Positions 1-6,204 of a DNA stretch of 7,797 bases are shown piece by piece; position 1 is the first letter of the stretch, and every line of letters begins with the position of its first letter. The notes beneath the pieces are model-generated. The model saw only the letters and a program-made list of their open reading frames with translations. It ran no database searches and was not told the DNA's origin. The stretch is from NCBI GenBank assembly GCA_903931645.1, contig CAIZDF010000340.1, positions 1-7,797 of the forward strand, read 5' to 3'. Origin of the DNA: an uncultured Tolumonas sp. GTDB lineage: Bacteria > Pseudomonadota > Gammaproteobacteria > Enterobacterales > Aeromonadaceae. A program made the position numbers and the translations under genes.

Positions 1-444
1 GACCAGAAATTTGTGGTGATGGACACCGCGCCAACTGGCCACACTCTTCTGCTGCTTGATGCCACCGGAGCTTATCACCGTGAAGTCGCTCGCAACATGA
101 AGGATGACGCGCACTTGTCGACTCCGATGATGCAACTTCAGAATCAGGAGCACACCCGCATTCTGATCGTGACTCTGGCTGAAACGACGCCGGTACTGGA
201 GGCGGCCAGCTTGCAACAAGATTTGCGTCGTGCGGGCATCGAGCCGTGGGCATGGATCGTCAATCAGAGTCTGGCCGCAGCCCATCCGGCTTCACCACTG
301 CTCGCGCTACGGGCTGAACATGAATGGGCGCAACTGGCCGCCGTCCAGCAATATTCGAAGCGCGTCGCCGTCGTTCCAGTTCAGGCGGAAGAGCCGGTCG
401 GAATTGCGGCGTTGCGAGCACTAGTCAAACTTGGTAAGGATTAA
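1..444 (+). CDS. arsA: ArsA arsenite-pump ATPase, C-terminal fragment (5' end outside window)
   Basis: The reading frame is open from base 1 and gives 147 residues, beginning DQKFVVMDTAPTGHT. DTAPTGHT is the signature of ArsA ATPases: the DTAP segment links nucleotide hydrolysis to the metalloid site. The downstream LIVTLAETTPV and the helix EAASLQQDLRRAGI are also typical of bacterial ArsA. Known role: a cytoplasmic ATPase that binds As(III)/Sb(III) and energises efflux through a membrane permease. The P-loop and most of the protein lie upstream, so I cannot tell a one-domain ArsA from the second half of a two-domain one. A GTG at 13 could be read as a start, but the frame continues through it and the signature follows directly, so it is internal. 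The stop is three bases before the permease gene, which indicates one operon. Family call is firm; the subtype is not resolved. Confidence 0.93.
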   Translation, partial: DQKFVVMDTAPTGHTLLLLDATGAYHREVARNMKDDAHLSTPMMQLQNQEHTRILIVTLAETTPVLEAASLQQDLRRAGIEPWAWIVNQSLAAAHPASPLLALRAEHEWAQLAAVQQYSKRVAVVPVQAEEPVGIAALRALVKLGKD

Positions 445-447
445 ATC

Positions 448-1467
448 ATGAATGTATTTGAACGCTATCTGACCCTATGGGTTTTTCTGTGTATCGTGGT
501 CGGTGTCGTATTGGGGCAGATGTTGCCGGCACCGTTTCACTGGCTGGGCAGTCTGGAAGTGGCGAAGGTGAATCTGCCGGTCGGCTTGCTGATCTGGGTG
601 ATGATTATTCCCATGCTGTTGCGCATCGATTTTGGCGCGTTGCATCAGGTGGGTAAACACTGGCGCGGCATAGGTGTGACCTTATTCATCAACTGGGCGG
701 TCAAGCCGTTTTCAATGGCGCTGCTGGGCTGGTTATTTATCCGCCATTTTTTTGCGCCATATTTGCCAGCCGAACAACTAGACAGCTATATAGCCGGACT
801 CATTTTGCTGGCGGCAGCCCCATGCACCGCGATGGTGTTTGTCTGGAGTCGTCTGGTCAACGGTGAGCCGTTATTCACCTTGAGTCAGGTCGCCCTCAAC
901 GACGCGATCATGGTGTTCGCCTTCGCGCCGTTGGTCGCCCTGTTGCTGGGTATGTCATCCATCGTTGTGCCGTGGGATACGCTGCTGGTGTCAGTGGTGC
1001 TGTATATCGTTATTCCGGTCATCCTCTCGCAACTATTGCGCAGAGTATTGCTGAGAAACGGACAAGCCGCTTTCGATCAGACGCTGGAAAAAATCGGCCC
1101 GTGGTCTATCTCCGCGCTGCTGCTGACTTTGGTGTTGCTGTTCGCATTTCAGGGAAAAGCCATCGTCGAACAACCGTTGATCATCGCCATGCTCGCCGTG
1201 CCGATCACGATTCAGGTGTACTTTAACTCAGCGCTGGCCTATTGGCTGAATCGCCGTGTAGGTGAAGCGCATTGTGTGGCCGGACCGTCAGCATTGATCG
1301 GCGCATCCAACTTCTTTGAGTTAGCTGTCGCCGCCGCGATCAGTCTGTTCGGTTTTGAATCCGGTGCCGCATTGGCAACCGTCGTCGGCGTGTTGATTGA
1401 AGTGCCGGTGATGTTGAGCGTGGTCTACCTCGTGAAGCGCAGCAAGGGTTGGTACGAAAACGCTTGA
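448..1467 (+). CDS. acr3: Acr3-family arsenite efflux permease
   Basis: A hydrophobic protein of 339 residues, close to the usual Acr3 length, with about ten predicted membrane helices in the inner membrane. Family landmarks are present: Cys126 in AAAPCTAMVFVWS (the conserved thiol of the fourth helix) and Glu318 in GVLIEVPVML (the conserved acidic residue near the end). NWAVKPFSMALLGW and ALIGASNFFELAVA are also typical of the BART-superfamily Acr3 branch, not of the larger 12-helix ArsB. Role: exports As(III), probably by proton antiport. AAGGA at 436-440 lies 7 bases before the ATG, inside the end of arsA, so translation is probably coupled. Tight linkage to arsA suggests that the ATPase assists this permease. 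No arsC, arsH or regulator gene follows, so any such genes must lie upstream or elsewhere. Confidence 0.95.
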   Translation: MNVFERYLTLWVFLCIVVGVVLGQMLPAPFHWLGSLEVAKVNLPVGLLIWVMIIPMLLRIDFGALHQVGKHWRGIGVTLFINWAVKPFSMALLGWLFIRHFFAPYLPAEQLDSYIAGLILLAAAPCTAMVFVWSRLVNGEPLFTLSQVALNDAIMVFAFAPLVALLLGMSSIVVPWDTLLVSVVLYIVIPVILSQLLRRVLLRNGQAAFDQTLEKIGPWSISALLLTLVLLFAFQGKAIVEQPLIIAMLAVPITIQVYFNSALAYWLNRRVGEAHCVAGPSALIGASNFFELAVAAAISLFGFESGAALATVVGVLIEVPVMLSVVYLVKRSKGWYENA

Positions 1468-1581
1468 TATATCAATTGCCCTTATTTTGCGTAACGATAG
1501 CTGCTGTTCGCCACCGACCAGTTGGTTTAGTCAACGGAGCCGCGTTGTTATTAACCCGGATTGTTCATTAGCAAAAAAACA

Positions 1582-1609
1582 CGTCATACCGGCGAAGGCT
1601 GGTATCCAG
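1582..1609 (+). repeat. Dispersed palindromic repeat, copy 1 (REP-like)
   Basis: A 28-base unit running from CGTCAT to ATCCAG, with 8-base arms (1586-1593 and 1598-1605) around a GAAG loop; the arms pair fully with one G-T wobble. A second unit lies in inverted orientation at 6549-6576 and matches at 23 of 28 positions. Units of the type CGTCAT(T/C)CCCGCG...GGGA(A/T)TCCAG are widespread intergenic repeats in beta- and gammaproteobacterial genomes (established knowledge, not searched here). A run of seven A (1573-1579) sits just to the left. Confidence 0.75.
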
Positions 1610-1693
1610 ATTATCGAATAATACCCACACAGTGGGACATAACCTTGGTTTTGTACGCTTCGCGGAATGTATATCTCGCGGGATAAACAGGGT

Positions 1694-1720
1694 CTTAGCT
1701 GGCGTATTTTGTCAGCTTAG
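1694..1720. other. Imperfect hairpin in the acr3-hslO gap
   Basis: Arms CTTAGCTGGC (1694-1703) and GTCAGCTTAG (1711-1720) pair over ten positions with one mismatch and one G-T wobble, around a 7-base loop. There is no U-tract after it on either strand, so it is not a standard terminator. Function unknown. Confidence 0.4.
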
Positions 1721-1885
1721 ATAATGTTTAGTGGTTTCATCAATGACGGAACTAATGGATTATTTGGGATTAAATCACAGCCGTAAAGTCAAGCCGGAGA
1801 TAGCAACGCGCATCAGCGCTGAAAGAGGGGGCTGCCAAGGTTGCTTCAGCCGGGGGAATCATTGTGACGTGTTATCATTGCATCC

Positions 1886-2761
1886 ATGAAATCTCAATCT
1901 GATACTGTTAGCCGCTTCTTGTTTGAACATGCTCCGATACGGGGCGAACGGGTGCACCTGGATGCCTCATGGCGCAACGTGCTGGAACGCCACGACTATC
2001 CACAGGTCTTGCGTCAGATGATGGGTGAGTTGACGGCTGCTGCGGTGTTGCTAGCCGCCACGCTCAAACTGGACGGTTCGCTGCTGTTGCAAATACAGGG
2101 AACCGGCCCGATCCAGTTGTTGGTGGTGGAATGCAGCGGTGACCTGAAGCTGCGTGCAACGGCGAAGTGGGATGGACAGTTGCAAGGTAGTTTTTCTGAA
2201 CTCTTCGGGGACGGCCGCTTCGTCATCACGCTCATCCAAAAAGATGGTAAGCCGGCTTATCAGGGTATCGTCGAACTGGAAGGGGAGAGTATTGCGGAGA
2301 TCCTGCAAAACTATATGTTCCGTTCCGAACAATTGGAAACACGTTTGTGGCTGGCGGTTGACGAGCAATCGGCCTCCGGTATGCTGTTGCAAAAGTTGCC
2401 TGAGCAGAACGATGTAGATGTAGATGCCTGGCCGCGATACACGCAACTGGCGGATACTTTGCATGACGATGAATTGCTGGCATTGCCGACGGAAGACTTG
2501 TTGTATAGGCTCTTTCACGATGAAGATGTGAGATTGTTTGAGGCGCAGCCGGTTGTATTTCATTGCACCTGCACCCGCGACAACGTCGCGCAGATGTTGC
2601 GGATGTTAGGTGAAGCGGAAGTCGAGTCGGTGCTAACCGAACGACCCGTCATCGAGGTGCATTGTGAGTTCTGTAATCACCGCTACGAATTCGATCGTGT
2701 CGATGCCGCCCAGTTGTTTTCTGTGACCGCAGCGGTTGAAACTAGCGATGTGCGCCATTAG
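1886..2761 (+). CDS. hslO: Hsp33, redox-regulated holdase chaperone
   Basis: A protein of 291 residues, the normal Hsp33 length. The N-terminus RFLFEHAPIRGERVHL matches the family opening (RYLFE..AVRGELV). The C-terminal redox switch is intact: Cys227 and Cys229 in HCTCTRDNV, and Cys260 and Cys263 in HCEFCNHRYEF. This is the CXC...CXXC set that binds zinc when reduced and forms disulfides on oxidation. GDLKLRATAKWDG, GDGRFVITL and the YFxSEQ-like segment YMFRSEQLETR are also typical. Role: a cytoplasmic ATP-independent chaperone activated by oxidative unfolding of its C-terminal region. The ATG was chosen because the family N-terminus follows directly; the Shine-Dalgarno signal is weak. It stands alone between acr3 and a converging small gene, and no heat-shock promoter could be read upstream. 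Confidence 0.97.
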   Translation: MKSQSDTVSRFLFEHAPIRGERVHLDASWRNVLERHDYPQVLRQMMGELTAAAVLLAATLKLDGSLLLQIQGTGPIQLLVVECSGDLKLRATAKWDGQLQGSFSELFGDGRFVITLIQKDGKPAYQGIVELEGESIAEILQNYMFRSEQLETRLWLAVDEQSASGMLLQKLPEQNDVDVDAWPRYTQLADTLHDDELLALPTEDLLYRLFHDEDVRLFEAQPVVFHCTCTRDNVAQMLRMLGEAEVESVLTERPVIEVHCEFCNHRYEFDRVDAAQLFSVTAAVETSDVRH

Positions 2762-2782
2762 CCGCTAATCACTATTTTGGCT

Positions 2783-2833
2783 CTATGTGAAATCCACGGG
2801 TGATGTGAAGTGCCACCTGTGAAATTCACATAG
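2783..2833 (+). terminator. Long imperfect hairpin downstream of hslO, possible terminator
   Basis: Outer arms CTATGTGAA (2783-2791) and TTCACATAG (2825-2833) are perfectly complementary. After a small internal loop, CACGGGT (2795-2801) pairs with ACCTGTG (2815-2821) with one G-T wobble. TTTTT starts ten bases after the outer stem. The position just beyond the hslO stop supports a 3'-end role, but the offset U-run weakens a Rho-independent call. Confidence 0.45.
2786..2830 (+). repeat. Three imperfect copies of TGTGAA-N-CAC motif
   Basis: TGTGAAATCCAC (2786-2797), TGTGAAGTGCCAC (2804-2816) and TGTGAAATTCAC (2819-2830) follow each other with starts 18 and 15 bases apart. The first and third also form the arms of the hairpin at this place. 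I do not recognise it as a named element; it could be a small local duplication or a set of protein-binding half-sites. Confidence 0.5.
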
Positions 2834-2869
2834 CGCAGTCAGTTTTTCGTTTCAACTCGTGCCGCTGAG

Positions 2870-3145
2870 TTATCTCAGTGTATTCATATATTTGCGATCA
2901 CTCGGGACGTTGAGTGGCGACGTCTTTGCTTCCGTTTTTAGCAATGCAGGATGCACCTCTCTGATTCTGTCGCCCAACTTTTGCAGTTCGTCGGATTCGC
3001 TGGTATCAACCAGCCTGAGGATTTCCCGCGTGTACGCACCATCAATGCACATCCATTCAACATCGATGATGCGACTGGTTTCACGTCTCATTAAGGTGTG
3101 CATTCGACCTGCCAAAGAAAACAATACTTCCATTTCGCCCGCCAT
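2870..3145 (-). CDS. Small conserved-looking protein of unknown function
   Basis: A 91-residue protein that I do not recognise. It is supported as a gene by a strong Shine-Dalgarno AGGAG (3153-3157) 7 bases before the ATG and by a balanced, charged, apparently helical sequence: LAGRMHTLMRRETSRIIDVEW, EILRLVDTSESDELQKLGDR, then a more polar tail ending in YMNTLR. There is no signal peptide or membrane segment, and one cysteine (Cys33), so it is probably a soluble cytoplasmic protein. The competing + strand frame over the same bases (2859-3167) has no ribosome-binding site and looks like its shadow. It is separated from amtB by two terminators, so it is transcribed on its own, possibly from the AT-rich region just upstream. 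Its stop codon lies in the loop of a small hairpin (CTGAG/CTCAG, 2865-2878). No function can be assigned. Confidence 0.72.
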   Translation of the reverse strand: MAGEMEVLFSLAGRMHTLMRRETSRIIDVEWMCIDGAYTREILRLVDTSESDELQKLGDRIREVHPALLKTEAKTSPLNVPSDRKYMNTLR

Positions 3146-3152
3146 TTTGATT

Positions 3153-3157
3153 CTCCT
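3153..3157 (-). promoter_or_regulatory. Shine-Dalgarno site of the small unknown gene
   Basis: CTCCT on the + strand reads AGGAG on the - strand, 7 bases before the ATG at 3145. This is the main evidence that the 91-residue frame on the - strand is the real gene and not the overlapping + strand frame. Confidence 0.75.
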
Positions 3158-3189
3158 GTTAAAGTAAAAGATATTTTCATCGTTGCAAA

Positions 3190-3217
3190 ATAATAAATTT
3201 AATCAGATAGTTATAAA
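3190..3217 (-). promoter_or_regulatory. Possible sigma-70 promoter of the small unknown gene
   Basis: On the - strand, TTTATA (3217-3212) and TATTAT (3195-3190) are separated by 16 bases in a very AT-rich stretch. Transcription would start near 3183, giving a leader of about 38 bases to the ATG at 3145. The -10 matches five of six consensus bases, the -35 four of six. AT-richness makes chance matches likely. Confidence 0.3.
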
Positions 3218-3261
3218 TTATTTATGTGCGGCGGTGAAAAGACCCTAAAAATATTTTTTAT

Positions 3262-3285
3262 AAAAAAGGGCACCCTGGGGTGCCC
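3262..3285 (-). terminator. Rho-independent terminator, second of two after amtB
   Basis: On the - strand the 7-base stem GGGCACC/GGTGCCC (3268-3285, loop CCAG) is followed directly by six T (3267-3262) and more AT-rich sequence. This is a textbook intrinsic terminator and closes the porin-glnK-amtB operon. Confidence 0.9.
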
Positions 3286-3288
3286 TGT

Positions 3289-3311
3289 AAAAAGGAGCCG
3301 GGACTGGCTCC
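3289..3311 (-). terminator. Rho-independent terminator, first of two after amtB
   Basis: On the - strand GGAGCC and GGCTCC (3311-3306 and 3299-3294) form a perfect 6-base stem with a 6-base loop, followed by five T (3293-3289). It lies about 20 bases past the amtB stop and only a few bases before the second terminator, so the two act in series. Confidence 0.82.
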
Positions 3312-3329
3312 AGGGAGGAGAGGTAAATC

Positions 3330-4838
3330 CTAGTAGTTGTAAGCGCGCTCGCCGTGAGATGAAGTATCCAGACCTTCGCGTTCTTCTTCAGCTGTAACAC
3401 GCAGACCGATAGTCAGATCAACAACCTTGTAGCAGATGAAGGCAACCAGACCAGACCAGAGGATGGTTGTACCGACCGCTTGAGCTTGGATCCAGACTTG
3501 TGCGCCAATTTCGGTGTTCACAACCGTGTTAGCAACGTAGTCAGAGATACCAGTACCACCCAGACTCCAGTTGTTGAATACGCCAGTGAGCATCGCACCC
3601 AAAATACCGCCTACGCCGTGTACACCGAATACATCCAGCGCATCATCCGCACCCAGCAGTTTCTTCAGACCCGTAACACCCCAGAAGCAAACAACACCGG
3701 AGAGTGCACCGATAAACAAACCACCGCCGACACCAACATAGCCGCAAGCAGGAGTGATGGCAACCAGACCTGCAACAGCGCCAGATGCAGCGCCCAACAG
3801 ACTTGGTTTGCCCTTCAACAGCCATTCAGCAGCCAACCAGGAAAGTACCGCAGCCGCAGTTGCCAGGAAAGTGTTAGCAAAAGCCAGAGTTGCAGTGCCG
3901 CCCGCTTCCAGTGCAGAACCTGCGTTGAAACCGAACCAGCCCACCCACAACAGTGCAGCACCGATCATGGTCATTACCAGGTTGTGAGGAGCCATGGCTT
4001 CTTTGCCGTAACCGATACGCTTGCCGACCATGAACGCACCAACCAGACCTGCAACCGCTGCGTTGATGTGAACCACGGTACCACCAGCAAAGTCCAGTGC
4101 ACCTTTTTGGAACAACCAGCCAGCCTTAGCAGTTTCTGTCGCCAGAGTAGCTGCATCTGTGATGGCATCAGGACCTGTCCAGAACCAGACCATGTGAGCG
4201 ATAGGCAGGTAAGCAAAAGTGAACCACAAACCGGAAAACAACATGACCGCTGAAAACTTCATACGTTCTGCAAATGCGCCGACGATCAATGCAACGGTAA
4301 TCGCAGCGAAAGTAGCCTGGAACGCAGCGAAGATGAACTCAGGAATCACAACGCCTTTGCTGAAGGTGGCTGCATTGGCAACGGAACCTGTCACAGGATC
4401 AAAAATCCCCTTCAGGAACAGTCTGTCAAATCCACCGATAAATGCATTGCCTTCGGTGAAAGCCAGCGAGTAGCCGTAAACAGCCCAGAGCACGCTGATC
4501 AGTGCAAAAATACTGAATACTTGCATCAGGATGGACAGCATGTTTTTGCTGCGAACCAGACCGCCGTAGAACAGTGCCAGACCAGGAATCGACATCATGA
4601 TGACCAGCAATGTTGCAACGATCATCCAGGATGTATCACCCTTGTTTGGTACCAGTGCAGGAGCCGGCGTTGCAGCAACACCTGATGCAGCATCTGCAGC
4701 AGGAGCTGCTGCGGGAGCGGCAACTGCAGGTGCAGCAGCGGTCGCTGTCGGAGCGGAAGCTGCTTCTTCAGCAAATGTTGGTGCTGACATTCCGCACAAG
4801 GCGAAAAGCAGCACGAATGAGGCTAATAGTTTCTTCAT
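3330..4838 (-). CDS. amtB: AmtB ammonium transporter
   Basis: A protein of 502 residues. It has a signal peptide (about 1-23, MKKLLASFVLLFALCGMSAP then TFA), an Ala/Pro-rich linker (about 24-62) and the Amt domain from residue 68 to the end, with the expected eleven helices. The twin pore histidines are His257 (GGTVVHINAAVAG) and His407 (DVFGVHGVGGILGA). Other landmarks are SIPGLALFYGGLVRSKN, PIAHMVWFW, WFGFNAGSAL and TPACGYVGVGGG. The tail LRVTAEEEREGLDTSSHGER ending AYNY is the conserved cytoplasmic segment that GlnK docks on. Role: inner-membrane ammonium uptake, blocked by deuridylylated GlnK. Its Shine-Dalgarno overlaps the glnK stop and only 10 bases separate the genes, so the two are coupled. 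It is the last gene of the operon, followed by two terminators. The linker makes the N-terminus longer than in E. coli AmtB. Confidence 0.98.
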   Translation of the reverse strand: MKKLLASFVLLFALCGMSAPTFAEEAASAPTATAAAPAVAAPAAAPAADAASGVAATPAPALVPNKGDTSWMIVATLLVIMMSIPGLALFYGGLVRSKNMLSILMQVFSIFALISVLWAVYGYSLAFTEGNAFIGGFDRLFLKGIFDPVTGSVANAATFSKGVVIPEFIFAAFQATFAAITVALIVGAFAERMKFSAVMLFSGLWFTFAYLPIAHMVWFWTGPDAITDAATLATETAKAGWLFQKGALDFAGGTVVHINAAVAGLVGAFMVGKRIGYGKEAMAPHNLVMTMIGAALLWVGWFGFNAGSALEAGGTATLAFANTFLATAAAVLSWLAAEWLLKGKPSLLGAASGAVAGLVAITPACGYVGVGGGLFIGALSGVVCFWGVTGLKKLLGADDALDVFGVHGVGGILGAMLTGVFNNWSLGGTGISDYVANTVVNTEIGAQVWIQAQAVGTTILWSGLVAFICYKVVDLTIGLRVTAEEEREGLDTSSHGERAYNY

Positions 4839-4844
4839 TTCGAT

Positions 4845-4848
4845 CTCC

Positions 4849-4850
<2 letters not shown>
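4845..4850 (-). promoter_or_regulatory. amtB ribosome-binding site overlapping the glnK stop
   Basis: AAGGAG on the - strand, 6 bases before the amtB ATG at 4838. It shares its first two bases with the glnK TAA (4851-4849), an arrangement that favours translational coupling and matched output of channel and regulator. Confidence 0.8.
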
Positions 4851-5232
<382 letters not shown>

Positions 5233-6039
5233 TTAGAATGTACGTGTCAGAGACAAAACTGTGGTGTTCTTGCCTAGGAACTTGCCGGTGCCGCTGGTGT
5301 ATTGCGTCTTGTTGGCATTGGTATTGCTGTATGCCAGACCAAATACAAAGCCGCCGAAGTCTTTTGTAACGCCAAGCTTGTAATCACTGTAAGTAGGTGT
5401 GCTGTTTGCTGCTACCAGACCGTCAGCAACACTGCCCTTGTATGTTTGCTTACCTGCATGTGCGATTAAGGTAAATCCAGAATCAGCAACTGGATACGTT
5501 GCAGTTACATCTAGGTAAGTCGTGCCTTTTGATTTGTCGATACCGAATACATTGCCCAGACTATAGGAGTATTTCGCAGTAACAAATTTATAACCCAATG
5601 CACCGTAGATTTCATCTGTATCAGCTTTTGCCGCGCCGGCTGGCAGTGTGGCTGTATAGCTGGCCGGGTAGTTGTAACGCAGGTAACCTACATCATAGCT
5701 AAAGTCTTCGGCAAAGCTGTTCTTGAAGCCGAGGTAGGTGTCTAGCTCAAGTTGTGAACTGGTGGCACCGGTTACTGCAGGGCTGTCGGTCAACCAGCTG
5801 ATGCTTGAACCCCAAACGCCGGCGTAAAATCCGCTAGTGTGAGCATAGTCAAAACCGCCTTGGATCGCAGGCTTGCCACCAGTTTGTGAAATGCCGCGAT
5901 ATAGGTAGTCTGATACCAGCGCAACGTTTGATGTGAAAGCTGGTGCTGGTGCAGCAGCAGGTGCATCTTCAGCCATTGCAATGCCAGGGGCTACCAAAGC
6001 TGCGAGGATCAGGGTGTTCAATAATTTGCTGTGTAACAT
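5233..6039 (-). CDS. TIGR02001/TorF-family putative outer-membrane porin
   Basis: 268 residues from the ATG at 6039. Signal peptide: MLHSKLLNTLILAALVAPGI then AMA, with cleavage before EDAP. A short Ala/Pro stretch follows, then the family opening SNVALVSDYLYRGISQTGG and KPAIQGGFDYAHTSGFYAGVW, which I recognise as the TIGR02001 (Gcw_chp) pattern. The rest alternates polar and hydrophobic residues with many Tyr, as expected for a small beta-barrel, and ends in a terminal Phe (LSLTRTF), the usual outer-membrane assembly signal. An in-frame ATG 45 bases upstream (6084) exists, but the chosen start has AAGGA (6046-6050) at 6 bases and gives a clean signal peptide. It is first in an operon with glnK and amtB. 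Substrate is unproven; context suggests passage of ammonium or another nitrogen compound. Confidence 0.87.
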   Translation of the reverse strand: MLHSKLLNTLILAALVAPGIAMAEDAPAAAPAPAFTSNVALVSDYLYRGISQTGGKPAIQGGFDYAHTSGFYAGVWGSSISWLTDSPAVTGATSSQLELDTYLGFKNSFAEDFSYDVGYLRYNYPASYTATLPAGAAKADTDEIYGALGYKFVTAKYSYSLGNVFGIDKSKGTTYLDVTATYPVADSGFTLIAHAGKQTYKGSVADGLVAANSTPTYSDYKLGVTKDFGGFVFGLAYSNTNANKTQYTSGTGKFLGKNTTVLSLTRTF

Positions 6040-6045
6040 GATGTT

Positions 6046-6050
6046 TCCTT
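6046..6050 (-). promoter_or_regulatory. Shine-Dalgarno site fixing the porin start
   Basis: AAGGA on the - strand, 6 bases before the ATG at 6039. It favours this start over the in-frame ATG at 6084, which would add 15 polar residues in front of the signal peptide and lies right at the predicted transcription start. Confidence 0.75.
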
Positions 6051-6093
6051 TCTTAAGGTTTATAACAAAGTGAATTTTCTGCATGAACTTATA

Positions 6094-6109
6094 AGCAGGA
6101 TGCGTGCCA
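6094..6109 (-). promoter_or_regulatory. Sigma-54 (RpoN) promoter of porin-glnK-amtB
   Basis: On the - strand the sequence TGGCACG-CATC-CTGCT matches the consensus TGGCACG-N4-TTGC(A/T) at every fixed position except the first T of the -12 block. The GG (6108-6107) and GC (6096-6095) have the required spacing. This predicts a start near 6083 and a leader of about 44 bases before the porin ATG. Sigma-54 control of glnK-amtB is well established in proteobacteria, and here NtrC-type sites lie upstream. TGCTTATAA, overlapping the -12, could also serve as a weak sigma-70 extended -10. Confidence 0.85.
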
Positions 6110-6114
6110 CAAAT

Positions 6115-6138
6115 ATTTATTGATAATAATCAATAAAT
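6115..6138. promoter_or_regulatory. Perfect 24-bp palindrome with FNR-type core
   Basis: Ten-base arms (6115-6124 and 6129-6138) are perfectly inverted around AATA. The core TTGAT-N4-ATCAA (6120-6133) equals the FNR/Anr consensus. It starts 6 bases upstream of the sigma-54 -24 element, centred about 43 bases before the predicted start. The same bases also match an IHF site, so the palindrome does not by itself prove FNR binding. Confidence 0.55.
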
Positions 6139-6140
6139 TA
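6128..6140 (+). promoter_or_regulatory. Candidate IHF site between NtrC operators and sigma-54 promoter
   Basis: AATCAATAAATTA fits the IHF consensus WATCAA-N4-TTR at every fixed position. Its place, between the sigma-54 promoter and the NtrC sites, is where IHF bends DNA in many RpoN promoters. AT-rich flanks are also typical. Confidence 0.6.
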
Positions 6141-6173
6141 CATAATCTAACCGTTATGCACGAGATACTCCGC

Positions 6174-6188
6174 GCACCACGCTCATGC
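6174..6188 (-). promoter_or_regulatory. NtrC-type operator, promoter-proximal (weaker)
   Basis: GCACCACGCTCATGC keeps the GCAC-N7-(G)TGC frame of the NtrC consensus, with one mismatch in the outer half-site bases (ATGC for GTGC). Its centre is near -98 from the predicted start and 31 bp, about three helical turns, from the stronger site. Confidence 0.55.
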
Positions 6189-6204
6189 AACATGCACGTC
6201 AAAC

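Larger units (their letters stand above)
1468..1885. other. Gene-free region between acr3 and hslO
   Basis: I find no convincing gene in these 418 bases: no open frame with a Shine-Dalgarno site or recognisable protein. It contains one copy of a dispersed palindromic repeat (1582-1609), a small hairpin CCCAC/GTGGG (1624-1636) and a larger imperfect hairpin (1694-1720). The hslO promoter should lie in the right half, but no good sigma-70 or heat-shock (sigma-32) element can be read with confidence. No clear intrinsic terminator for acr3 is visible. Confidence 0.6.
2762..2869. other. Convergent gap between hslO and the small - strand gene
   Basis: These 108 bases separate two converging stop codons. 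The gap is mostly filled by a long hairpin (2783-2833) followed on the + strand by a T5 run at 2843-2847, ten bases beyond the stem. It probably acts as the 3' boundary of hslO transcription, though it is not a textbook intrinsic terminator. Confidence 0.45.

Noticed and set aside
1464..1475. Perfect palindrome TTGATATATCAA over the acr3 stop codon
   Set aside because: FNR-like half-sites, but only two bases between them instead of four, and it lies at a gene end with no T-run; probably chance.
1860..1885. TGTGAC...TTATCA just before hslO as a CRP or FNR site
   Set aside because: Half-site spacing is wrong for both regulators, and it abuts the start codon.
2051..2563. 170-codon frame on the - strand
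   Set aside because: Antisense to hslO, which is full length with all key cysteines.
2865..2878. Hairpin CTGAG-TTAT-CTCAG at the stop of the small - strand gene
   Set aside because: Considered as its terminator, but the stem is short and no T-run follows on the - strand.
2859..3167. 102-codon + strand frame over the small - strand gene
   Set aside because: Starts at GTG with no Shine-Dalgarno and has a less protein-like composition; the - strand frame has a strong AGGAG.
3480..4253. 257-codon open frame on the + strand
   Set aside because: Antisense to amtB, whose motifs and length are complete; no ribosome-binding site, and the translation is rich in Cys, Gln, Ser and Thr, typical of a shadow frame.
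6040..6084. N-terminal extension of the porin to an ATG at 6084
   Set aside because: It would put 15 residues in front of a good signal peptide and begin at the predicted transcription start; the ATG at 6039 has its own Shine-Dalgarno.
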